This document shows, piece by piece, positions 45,224 to 55,127 of a DNA stretch of 64,000 nt. The DNA is taken from NCBI GenBank assembly GCA_949128115.1, contig OX421963.1, positions 76,627,635-76,691,634 of the forward strand, in the 5' to 3' direction. The position numbers were made by a program, and so were the translations under genes. This stretch comes from Anaspis maculata (taxonomy: Eukaryota > Arthropoda > Insecta > Coleoptera > Scraptiidae). The notes beneath the pieces are model-generated. The model saw only the letters and a list, made by a program, of their open reading frames with translations. It had not been told where the DNA came from and ran no database searches. The stretch's first letter is position 1. The number at the start of each line of letters is the position of its first letter.

Positions 45224-48200
45224 ATGTCACAATCATTACAATCAAACTCTTGTATTTTTCCAAAAACGAGCGAAGAACAAGAAGAAAAATCACACAACGA
45301 ACATAATTATGACATACTTAAGGATGCACGCAAGAGCAAATATGGTCTGAGGACTCTACACAAGAATTACCAAGAAAAGAAGAAAGAAGTTTCCACATTT
45401 GAATCACTGTCCCCTGAGAAAATTAAAGACCCCGAGATTTTTATCAAACAAACTGCAGTAACAGCTTCGTGTTCTACAGGGATTATCCGAACAAGGAGCA
45501 TTCTAGGGAGATATTTTCGCCCTAATTATAAATATGACAGCTCTGACAGCAGCGACAGCTCAGACAACGAAAATCACAACAATAATTGCACTTCATCCAC
45601 GACGTCCCCGAAGATAGCTACAAAAGAAACTATATCTGCTATTTCTTCAACACGTGGAAAATTTCCTGAAGTTTCAAGTGGCCCATCATCACAACCTGTC
45701 ACAGTTTCTGAATTGACTACACCGATCCCCGACCTTGATGTTACCAATGATCCTTTTTCATGTGGCTGCTGCGGCAAGCTTTTTAAATCTCATCGAGGTA
45801 TGAAAATCCACATTGGAAAATCTGAGAAATGCTCCAAGAACCAGTCAGTTGTTGATTCAATAGAAAGAGGTTCAAAAATACATCAGGCAAGACTCCATCG
45901 CAGTACAAACAACCAAAAGACTGATGAGGTTACTGACACCGAAGATTTTGCAAGATACTTGTCTTCATTAAAGTCTAACCTTCCTATTTTAAAGCGAATA
46001 CCCAGAGGAGCCCGTCCAATTGCTGCGGAAAAACTAACTGCTGTTATAAGCGAATGCTTATCAAGAAATGATCAGAATACTTGGAAAAAAATCCTCACTT
46101 TTGCTTACGATAATCTTAGAGTACCTCAGTCGAAAGAAAAGACATCCTTAACTAGTCTTGTGAAACAAACTATTTCTTCAAATTCCCCTCCTTGTATTCT
46201 GAGAAGAAAGAAAAATCCAGTGACACTTTCTACTAGGGTGGTAGCAAAAGTTTCCGACTTTGATATTAGAGGAGCTCTCAAACTATTACAGAGTAATAAC
46301 TCCCTCGCAAACTCATCAGATGAAACCTATCGACTTCCTGGCGAGAAACACCCGCCACCTTCCCGTGGACTGTTGTTTCCTGAACCACCAAATAACTTAG
46401 ACCATCAGCTTATTATTGATCCAAAAGATGTTTTACAAAAAGTTTTCTCATTTGCTCCTGGTACGTCTTCGGGTATGGATGGTCTTTCTTCTCAACACCT
46501 GAAGGATTTACTTTCCAAATCGGCAGGTCCTGCTGGGGTAGATTTGCTCAATAAATTGACAAACTTGATAAATTTGATAGTTTCTGGAAAGGTGAATCAA
46601 GATATATGTCAGTTCTTTTTCGGTGCTTCTTTATGTGCCCTTACGAAAAAGGATGGGAGTATAAGGCCCATTGCAATTGGTTGTACTCTTCGAAGACTCA
46701 CTTCAAAAATTTGTTGCCAACTTATAGCAGATGAATGTTTGGCCTACTTACAACCACACCAGCTTGGTTTTGGAACTAAACGCGGAAGTGAAACCATTAT
46801 CCACGCCACAAGGACTTTCATTGAAAACAATCGAAATTCAGAAAAAGTAATTTTGAAAATCGATTACAAGAATGCTTTCAATGCTGTCGAGAGGGACTCT
46901 TTATTACAAGAGATTTAGTCGAAATTTCCACGAATATACCCGTACATGTGGCAAAGTTATGCACATCCATCTCTGCTAATGTTCGGCAATAAATCTTTAT
47001 CATCCCAAGTAGGTATTCAACAAGGCGATCCCACTGGACCTTTAGCGTTTAGTGTTTCTCTTCATCCAATTGTAATGAAGATGTCTTCTGAATTAAACCT
47101 ATTCTATCTTGATGACGGCACGCTCGGAGGGTCAGCGGATGTTATTCTTGAGGATGTGAAAACTATGATTGAAGATTCAAAAAAAATTGGCTTAGAGGTG
47201 AATCCTTCGAAATGTGAACTTTTCTTCATATCTGGCCACAATAACACAGCAGTTGAAGAGAAATTTCAAAATTTACTTCCCGGCATTCGTACCACTTCAG
47301 CAGTAAATTTGAATTTACTCGGAGCACCTCTCGTTCCTGAAGGATTTGCAAAAGGTTTCAAAGATCGCCTTACATCTTTGAAGGTTTTAATGGATCGTCT
47401 AGATCCACTTCCTTCTCATGTAGCTTTTGTCCTACTAAAAAACTGCATTTGGGTTCCAAAACTGCTATATACGCTCCGAACGGTCCCAGGATTTGAAATT
47501 TCACCTGTTCTTAACGAGATAGACCTCCACCTGAAAACTGCTTTAGAAAGCTTACTTAACATTTCTCTCAATTATAAACAATGGACCCAAGCAAGCTTGC
47601 CGATCAAGTTCGGAGGTATTGGAATAAGGAAAATATCTGATTTATCCCTTCCATCTTTCATCGCTTCCTGCTACGGCTGTAGAGATCTCGTCTCCACCAT
47701 ACTCTCAGTACCAGTTGATGAGATAACTATTCGCCACTTACCAGAAGCTGAAAATTTGTGGAATGATAAATTTGATGGAGTACGAGCATCAGTATCTTCA
47801 GTTCAAAAACTTTGGGACTCCATAGCCATCAACAAGATTGTAGACAGTGAGCTTGTTTTCGATAATGAGATGGATTCCGCCAGAATTAAAGCTTTACAGG
47901 AGCGTGAATCTGGTGCATGGTTACAATGCATTCCCTCTACTAATATCGGAACAATGTTAGACGACAACTGTTTAAGGATTTGCCTCGGTCTTCGTTTGGG
48001 ATTAGATATATGCCACCAGTTCAAATGTAGCTGTGGAGAAATTGTCAATACTAACGGCATCCATCCCTTGAGCTGCTCAAGAAGTGCTGGCCGCTTTTCA
48101 CGTCATTCTCATTTAAACGATATTTTGAAAAGAGCTTTGAGTACTGCCGAAATACCTTACACTCTGGAACCAGCTGGCTCATGCAGAGATGACGGGAAAC

Positions 48201-48604
48201 GCCCTGATGGTGTCACAATTGTCCCATGGTCGAAAGGACTTCGTTTAGTTTGGGATGTTACCTGCGCTGACACCCTGGCACCATCCCACCTCCCAACCAC
48301 TTCGAAAAATCCTGGAGCTGCAGCAGAATCTGCTTGTAAACGTAAACATTCGAAGTACAGCAAAATCAAAAGCAATTTCCATTTCAAAGCCTTTGCCGTG
48401 GAGACGATGGGGCCGTGGTGTCAGGAAGCCAAGGAATTCATTACCGACGTTGGATCTAAACTCATTTCAACATCTGGAGATCCCCGGGCCAGATCCTTTT
48501 TAACTCAAAGAGTCAGCCTCTGCATTCAAAAGGGCAACGCAGCAAGTATTTTGGGAGCTTTGCCAAATTCTGATGTTTTGAACGAAATATTTTATTTAAG
48601 TTAA
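45224..48604 (+). pseudogene. RT with restriction-like endonuclease (R2-type layout), one in-frame TAG
   Basis: A single frame of 1126 codons plus stop is broken only by TAG at 46916-46918. N-terminus: C2HC finger at residues 180-203 (C-x2-C-x12-H-x6-C). RT: TSSGMDGLSSQHL (~414), LTKKDGSIRPIAIG (~473), motif A KIDYKNAFNAV (D547); after the TAG come motif B GIQQGDPTGPLAF, motif C FYLDDGTLGG and LEVNPSKCELFF. Then a CCHC cluster (KCSCGEIV...GIHPLSC) and a PD-(D/E)xK-like nuclease, KRPDGVTIVPW...RLVWDVTCAD, with KHSKYSKIKS after it. Finger, RT, CCHC and nuclease in this order match RLE-encoding non-LTR elements such as R2. YLDD in place of YADD marks a subgroup I cannot name. Start: ATG at 45224, the first in frame. 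The 3' end may be the A-run at about 48680. TAG could be a mutation or sequence error; readthrough is less likely. Confidence 0.85.
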
Positions 48605-49228
48605 GATTTGTGTCGTTATATTTTATTATCCTTATTTCATGTATTAGGTAATATAGGTACAATATATACTTTGATGTAAAAAAATTTATGTGATCTCAAA
48701 TATCCGTCAAAAATTGATCCAAATCGGAATCTATTGCAAGCAGAAAACGTAGCTAAGATGGGAATAGAATGCTAGCCTGTTTGCACCACAAAAAAAATTC
48801 ATTTATAAAGGGATGACGGTATGTGTACCGCAGGCAAAAAATTAGTTAAGTGTCATGCATCATAAGTGATTAAAATTCCAGGCGAATGATCACGATATTG
48901 CAAACATATTCATATTATACATATCATATACCTATATCTAGTCAAAAACAATACCATACTTGAACTTATATTATTCCTATGATATACATCCTCATGATAT
49001 GTACAAGATTATCTTATATAATGGATCTAATTTGTCAACAAAGTTGAATTCATAAGCTCATTTTCACTAAACAGAGCAAGCGACAGATTCGCGAGTAGTA
49101 TTCGAGATTCGGAATTAGTATAGCGCCGGACAAAACAGCGCTAGGATAAAATAACGTCAGACAAAACAGCGCCAAAATAAAATTGCATTGCGACAAATTT
49201 ATAAATAGTCTCTGAATATAAGAATGGA
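48605..49228. other. 3' flank of RT-endonuclease gene
   Basis: AT-rich. GATGTAAAAAAATTTATG at about 48675 might hold the element's 3' end, but no clear poly(A) tail or target duplication was found. Nothing else was recognised. Confidence 0.4.
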
Positions 49229-49890
49229 GGAGTATCGATGGAGAGTGACCGTTGTATCTGGTAGCCAACGGGCTGCTATTCGCTCCCGACTTGTCACGTC
49301 CGTCACCGAGTGCTTCTGCAGGTCTGTTAGCGAAGAGTTTTGATCCACTTCGGGGAAGCTAAGCTAGAACTCGTTGATGTTGCGTCGCGACCCACCTAAA
49401 GGCCGTAGAGTCGAAGCCCTTCAATGAAGAGTTTCAATCCATTTGGACGATGCTGAGTCGAAGCGCCGGCTGATGCGCCTCAGCCCACCTGGAGAATGTT
49501 GAGTTGGGATCCTTCGGTGATGCGTTTTGATCTACTTGAGGAAGTTGAGTTGAGATCCTTCCAGAAAAAGTTTTGATCCTCCTAGAGGCTGATGAGTTGT
49601 TAGTCTTGAGTTGCAACCCAACTCTAGGATCTAGTGTCAAAGCCCTTGGATGTTGTATCTCGATCCGCCTCCGGGAGTCGAGTCAAAACCCTCCGACGAC
49701 AAGTTTCAATCCTTCGTCAGATAGTTGTGCTAAGGCCCTTCCGCTGTTGAGTTTCGATCCATCTTCAAGTCGTAGAGTTGAGATCCGTTGATGGTGTGTA
49801 TCGAGCCCTCTCCAGGATGCTGAATCGTGATCCTTCGACGAAGAGTTTTAACCCACCTCCAGGATGTAGAGTTGAAATCCCCAAATGATC
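49229..49890 (+). repeat. 46-47-bp degenerate tandem repeat block, copy 2
   Basis: Homologous to 35666-36205 in the same orientation from TATCGATGGAGAGTGACCG onward, and about 130 bp longer at its 3' side. It has the same unit structure with GAGTTTCAATCC/GAGTTTCGATCC-like half-units. Copies differ by frequent substitutions. Confidence 0.65.
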
Positions 49891-50767
49891 CAGGCCCGAT
49901 AAAAATGAGTTCTCTCGTTTCGGTATCTCGTGTAGCGGAGTGATGACCTCGGCGAGGGGAGGGTTAGTCTTGGTGAATTGGGCTTGGTGCTTACGATTAA
50001 GTTTTGTCGTGAAAAATGTATGATGAGGTTTACGCGTGCGTTCCGAATCTGCCTGCACGTGCTGGTATCTGCGCTACTGTCTGCCATCAGTACAGTACAG
50101 TACAGTCAGTATTAAGCCTCGTCTTTTGTTGGATACCTTCATAAACAGGTATTCGAGCCCTTGGGCCCTCTGCGTTGTGACTGCGGTACTCGGAGCACCG
50201 GACCTTGTGGGTTAGATCTGGAAACCTGCGGGTGAGATTCCTCTGCGTTTCTGAAACTCCTAGTTATTCGGAAAATGTGAACTATTGAGAACTGCGTGAG
50301 GCATCAAGTAATTGGAATAAGATAGAATCGCGTTTGTATCAGGGTTCGGACCCTGCCGTACAGTCGTAATTAATGATCTGATTGATGAAATCCCCCCCTC
50401 TCCTTGAAACCAATAATTTGGTTTTGGCGCCACGACAGTTCCTGATATTTCCATGTAGAGCTGGTCACGGAAATGGAGACGTTCTTATCACGCCGGTACC
50501 CAACGACGCCACCGTTTGGATAGGGATTTTGTAAAAATGAATTGTTATCAGGGCTCGACCAGGTATAGTGTAGACGACGATTATTCAGCGTTAGAGCAAA
50601 GATTATTTCGATGCCTCTCCGCATCGGCTTTTCGGCGAACATCCTGTATAGTCAATTATCTGCGTTTGTTCCTTCTTGTTTCTCCTCTCCAGTATTCATT
50701 GCTATGGTGAATTCAGGTATGGTAAGTGAAAAAGTCCTAGTAACGGCTATTGTTAAAATCAACAAGT
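49891..50767. other. No gene seen
   Basis: Contains CAGTACAGTACAGTACAGTC at about 50090. Short open frames show no family signature. Confidence 0.4.
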
Positions 50768-50775
50768 TAGTGTGC

Positions 50776-52036
50776 AGAGCTGGGCATTATTTGCACTTAT
50801 AAATACTTTTCAAATAATAAATAATTTTTATTTAAATACTCAGTATTTGAATATTTTCTCGGGAAGAGTGAGATGTATTTATTATTTAAATACTTTCCAA
50901 AAGTATTCAGTATTTATCATTCGAAAAAGTATTTGCAAATACTTCTAAAGATACTTTTGCGCTATTTAAATACTTTTGCTTTATTAAAATACTTTTTTGT
51001 TATTTAAATACTTTTTTGTGATTCAAATACTTCGTAAATTGTATTTATCTGAATACTTTTGTAAGGTCATTTTCTGATCTGTCGCTGTCACCCGGTGGAC
51101 GGCGCTACCTAGAGAATTGAAATCTTTACCTTATTGCAATTACCTTTTAAAGCTAGTATGTAATTTCATAAAGTGAATGCCGTCATACACTCTACAGCCA
51201 TCTTACCACTGGAGTACTGCTATTGATCAACAGATGGCGCGCTCACACTTTCTTGTACCACTTATCTTGAACTTGATTATCTGAACCTTTTAAACTTCAA
51301 TTTGGATCTTTCTGACGGGGTGAATACAGCCACCCAAGTATTTACTACTATCACAATAGGCTATAAGTGGTAAGGAAGCAGAAACGAGAGAATGATTCAA
51401 CAACATTCACAAAGATTGATACCGATGACTTGAAACGTGCCTGAAATTCACATCAAAGTAAAAACGGAAAGTCATCTACCTCAGGGTGACCGCACCGACC
51501 ACGACTTGAAATCGATAAATGATAAGAATTGCTCAATAACGATGTATCGTTCATACAACGAAAGTCGAAACTGTGCCAATAAAAACCAAGCTATTTATAA
51601 AGAAAACTGTCAAGTTCATAGCTTTGGAAGCCACTATTCAGCTACTCTCCACGATTTTTTCTGTTGAATGGGTACGAAATGATGAGCGATTTTCCTTTCG
51701 CATATTTTTGGGTTGAGCAAAGAAGCCCTTGAATGATTTCAAATGTATTTAAATAAACCAAAGTATTCAACTTCGAATATTGAAATACTTTCAAACTATT
51801 TAAATACATTTGCTGTAGTCAAATACTTCGACAGTATTCAAATACTTCAGAGATATGAACTTTTGAATTATTTAAATATTTTCTCATCGTTTAAATAAAA
51901 AAAAGTATTTAAATAACGAAAATATTTGAATATTTACAACTGAAACTTTAAAAATATTATTTAAATATTATTTTGACCAGGAAATAAGAAGTATTTATTA
52001 TTTAAATACTTTCCAAAAGTATTTTACCCAGCTCTT
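50776..52036. mobile_element. 1.26-kb hAT-type non-autonomous element with perfect 8-bp TSD
   Basis: TTAGTGTG flanks the unit exactly (50768-50775 and 52037-52044). The ends are CAGAGCTGGG and CCCAGCTCTT, matching except at the outermost base. Long subterminal zones at 50800-51060 and 51740-52020 are full of AAATACTTT/AAAGTATTT motifs in both orientations, the arrangement of hAT subterminal transposase-binding repeats. The centre (51061-51730) has no recognised gene; the frame at 51437-51667 is unmatched. The 8-bp duplication and CAGAG-type end support hAT. Confidence 0.85.
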
Positions 52037-52044
52037 TTAGTGTG

Positions 52045-53004
52045 TGATCGGTGACGTCATGGATTCCGATTATTGTGTTCGCTGGACTGTGAGATAGAAT
52101 ATCCGGCTTACTGGGCCAGGTACAGATATCAGCGACACATCAATGGAAAGCCCAGAGGAAGAGGTTTTTTTTCATATCAAGTATTTTGTTTTGTCAGTCA
52201 TGAATTTTAGCATTCTTGTGACTCGCCCGATTAAAATTGCATTTGTAAAAACCCCATCTCGTCCATGAAATCGCCTATCAAAATATTGTAAAATCGTCTG
52301 GAAATAGGAAATCTTATTTGGATCGATAGAATGAACATTTCACAAGAGACGATGGAAATCGAAAGTCAAGTTAGCTGACAAAGTATTGCAAAAACTCATC
52401 AATTTTACCGTGACTGAATTTGATGGCGAGTGACAAGTTGACGACGCGAACAAATTTGTCACTAACAGAAAACGAGATGCAACAAGTCGAAGCAAGAAGT
52501 AAGTACTACATCAAGCAATACAGACTTGAACGCAAAACAGTGTATTTTCCACGAGTATGCGTAGAAAAGCATTGTCTATAGGTACAACTCTCATAGAATG
52601 CAATGCTCAGTTCTTCAGTCGCATGATTTTTGCAATACTCCTTTCCGGCTCGTGTTGAAACATCTATGACTGTGAAAAAATGGGTTTCATGCTTTTTGCT
52701 CGTTAAATATTATAGGTACTGAAATCGACCGGCTCTTGAGCCTATGAAGAGTAAACGTAAAACATCGTGAGCTTTGGTAATACACCTGGAAAGAGGAGGC
52801 CGTCGTCAAGAAAATGGGGAGTTGAAAGGTAGAGAAAAGTCGGCAGATGTATGAAAGAAGAACACAAGAGATATTTGCTATTTCCACGCTCCAGATCCAA
52901 GTAAAGAGAAGATACAAGTCTATTCCGTTGTTGGAGACTTCTAGAGTATAGTTTGTCGTGCCTTCAGAACGTTCGAAGATAAGTTATTCAGTTGCTTTGT
53001 TTCC
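52045..53004. other. No gene seen
   Basis: Unassigned. AGTGACAAGTTGACGAC at 52431 recurs within the foldback at about 53496, so a fragment of that family may lie here. Confidence 0.4.
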
Positions 53005-53076
53005 TACGAAGGCGCAGAGCGGACATCAGAGTTTTTTTTATGATTTCGAAAAAAAAAAACACGAAATTATGGGGAT

Positions 53077-53455
53077 AAAGTCAGAATTCTGAGTTTAAAG
53101 TCGGAATTCTGAGTTTGAAAGTCAGAATTCTGAGATTAAAGTCGGAATTCTGAGTTTGAAAGTCAGAATTCTGAGTTTAAAGTCGGAATTCTGAGTTTGA
53201 AAGTCAGAATTCTGAGTTTAAAGTCGGAATTCTGAGTTTGAAAGTCAGAATTCTGAGTTTAAAGTCGGAATTCCGAGTTTAAAGTCAGAATTCTGAGTTT
53301 AAAGTCGGAATTCTGAGTTTAAAGTCGGAATTCTGAGTTTAAAGTCGGAATTCTGAGTTTAAAGTCGGAATTCTGAGTTTGAAAGTCGGAATTCTGAGTT
53401 TCAAACTCGGAATTCTGCGCGCGCACAATTCCGAGTTTCAAAGTCAGAATTCTGC
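53077..53455 (+). repeat. 20-bp EcoRI-site tandem array, left arm
   Basis: About 18 copies of AAAGTCGGAATTCTGAGTTT and 21-bp variants. Each unit is nearly palindromic around GAATTC. Confidence 0.95.
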
Positions 53456-53523
53456 GCGCGCATCGGCAGGAATCGAGCCGGTTGATTAAATAGTGATTGA
53501 CAAGTTGACGACCCTAACGATAC

Positions 53524-53870
53524 CTACTTACTCGCTAGGTATTTAATAAAATCTTCGAGAGATGTAACAACTTGTGCCTTTTCTAAACCCGAGTCTAAAC
53601 CCTTTTTTTCCTTAACACGATACGGACATTCCACACAGCCGAACTGGTTAATTCTCTGTCCGTAGCGTGCGTCATCATGTGCTTCTTCATACACCTCTTC
53701 TTCGCGCAATACGAACATTTGGTACAATCGAACCAGTCGATGGCGTCGGCGGCGACATGGCTTCACCTGAATGAAGTTCCTTTGTGGTTTGAACGATAAG
53801 CCTCGATAAGAACACTCGGCGCATTGTAGGTACAATAGCAGCAATAGCATATTATTACATAGGGTTGTGA
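53524..53870 (-). pseudogene. C2H2 zinc-finger fragment, left inner arm
   Basis: On the minus strand, finger pieces appear in shifting frames. QCAECSYRGL opens a C-x2-C. Another frame reads FDCTKCSYCAKKRC and then KKHMMTH, a complete C-x2-C-x11-H-x3-H finger. The first frame resumes with FGCVECPYRVKEKKGLDSGL, a finger whose His positions are degenerate. Consecutive fingers with short linkers imply a tandem C2H2 DNA-binding protein. Frame changes show decay. A shorter mirrored copy lies in the right arm (54323-54500, plus strand). Confidence 0.6.
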
Positions 53871-53935
53871 AAAATGCTATATGCTACCTATTATAGCTGC
53901 GGCGCCTCTTTAAATCCCGAAGCGCAGCGCAGTAA

Positions 53936-54226
53936 TGTTTTCGTTGGGCTGGCAGTATCGTGGCTGTCAAGCGCATAGCTGGGGCACGATTTGGTGCCAC
54001 TGACAAATTCCGACCAACTGTTCGCAATGTTCGCATCGGACTGACTGAATTCTTCTTCCAACTCAACCAACACGTCCAAAGGAATTACAAAAATGTTCAT
54101 GCAGCCGAACTGTACAATGCCATTGTCGAACCGGAACAGTTCTCTTGCATCTACTGCAACTACAAGAGCCATAAGCGTTTCGACTTATACGAACATTACA
54201 GACAAACACATGGATACCTACAATGA
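53936..54226 (+). pseudogene. C2H2 zinc-finger fragment in the foldback spacer
   Basis: The open frame 53936-54226 (no ATG start; a GTG lies at 53960) ends in a complete C2H2 finger: FSCIYCNYKS then a C-x2-C-x12-H-x4-H spacing to YRQTHGYLQ and a TGA. Just upstream QLNQHVQRNYKNVH is the second half of another finger, whose C-x2-C half (NCSQCSHRT) lies in a different frame, so a frameshift divides it. This piece is single-copy, lying between the inverted arms, and seems to come from the same kind of tandem zinc-finger gene as the arm sequences. It is probably captured host sequence, though a transposon-encoded finger protein is possible. Confidence 0.55.
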
Positions 54227-54322
54227 TAATTTCGCGCCGTCCCCTCCCCCCTCCACCTTTGCGTTATAACGTGACACAGCTGTAATAGCATACCTATAGC
54301 ATTATTCACAATCCTATGTAAT

Positions 54323-54500
54323 ATGCTATTGTTATTGTTGCTTTTGTACGATGCGCCGAATGCTCTTATCGAGGCTCATCGTTCGAAGCCGAGTTCAAAG
54401 CACAAAGGAACTTCATTCGGGTGGAGCCATGTCGCCGCCAACGCCATCGAGTGGTTCGATTGTACCAAGTGTTCGTATTGCGCTAAGGAGAGGCCATTTA
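54323..54500 (+). pseudogene. C2H2 zinc-finger fragment, right inner arm
   Basis: Mirror copy of the left-arm fragment. It contains AIEWFDCTKCSYCAKE in one frame, then breaks off where the left arm's extra ~195 bp would follow. The His half of the finger is missing. Confidence 0.55.
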
Positions 54501-54525
54501 ATCAACCGGCTCGATTCCTGCCGAT

Positions 54526-55055
54526 GCGCGCGCAGAATTCTGACTTTGAAACTCGGAATTGTGCGCGCGCAGAATTCCGAGTTTGAAACTCAGAATTCCG
54601 ACTTTCAAACTCAGAATTCCGACTTTAAACTCAGAATTCCGACTTTAAACTCAGAATTCCGACTTTAAACTCAGAATTCCGACTTTAAACTCAGAATTCC
54701 GACTTTAAACTCAGAATTCTGACTTTCAAACTCAGAATTCCGACTTTAATCTCAGAATTCCGACTTAAAACTCAGAGTTCCGACTTTAAACTCAGAATTC
54801 CGACTTTAAACTCAGAATTCTGACTTTCAAACTCAGAATTCCGACTTTAAACTCAGAATTCCGACTTTCAAACTCAGAATTCCGACTTTAATCTCAGAAT
54901 TCCGACTTTAAACTCAGAATTCTGACTTTAAACTCGGAATTCCGACTTTAAACTCAGAATTCTGACTTTCAAACTCAGAATTCCGACTTTAAACTCAGAA
55001 TTCTGACTTTCAAACTCAGAATTCCGACTTTAAACTCAGAATTCTGACTTTATTC
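54526..55055 (-). repeat. 20-bp EcoRI-site tandem array, right arm
   Basis: About 25 copies of the reverse-complement unit AAACTCAGAATTCCGACTTT and variants, mirroring the left array but longer. Confidence 0.95.
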
Positions 55056-55127
55056 CCATAATTTCGTGTTTTTTTTTTTCGAAATCATAAAAAAACTCTG
55101 ATGTCCGCTCTGCGCCTTCGTAGTTTC

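Larger units (their letters stand above)
53005..55123. mobile_element. 2.1-kb foldback with 20-bp repeat arms and zinc-finger cargo
   Basis: The outer ends TACGAAGGCGCAGAGCGGAC and its complement are flanked by GTTTCC on each side (53000-53005 and 55122-55127), a likely 6-bp target duplication. Inward on each side come a short unique segment, a tandem array, a GCGCGCGC-bounded junction, and inner arms 53700-53897 and 54279-54500. The innermost pair is TAGCATATT...CAGCTG with its mirror. A unique spacer, 53898-54278, lies at the centre. The right arm lacks ~195 bp present in the left (about 53495-53695). No transposase was found. The superfamily is unclear. Confidence 0.75.

Noticed and set aside
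46916..46918. Programmed readthrough or codon reassignment at TAG
   Set aside because: One isolated stop with no known readthrough context; mutation or sequence error is simpler.
53077..55055. CRISPR-like look of the regular 20-bp arrays
   Set aside because: Units are directly adjacent with no unique spacers, the genome is eukaryotic, and the two arrays are mirror arms of a foldback.
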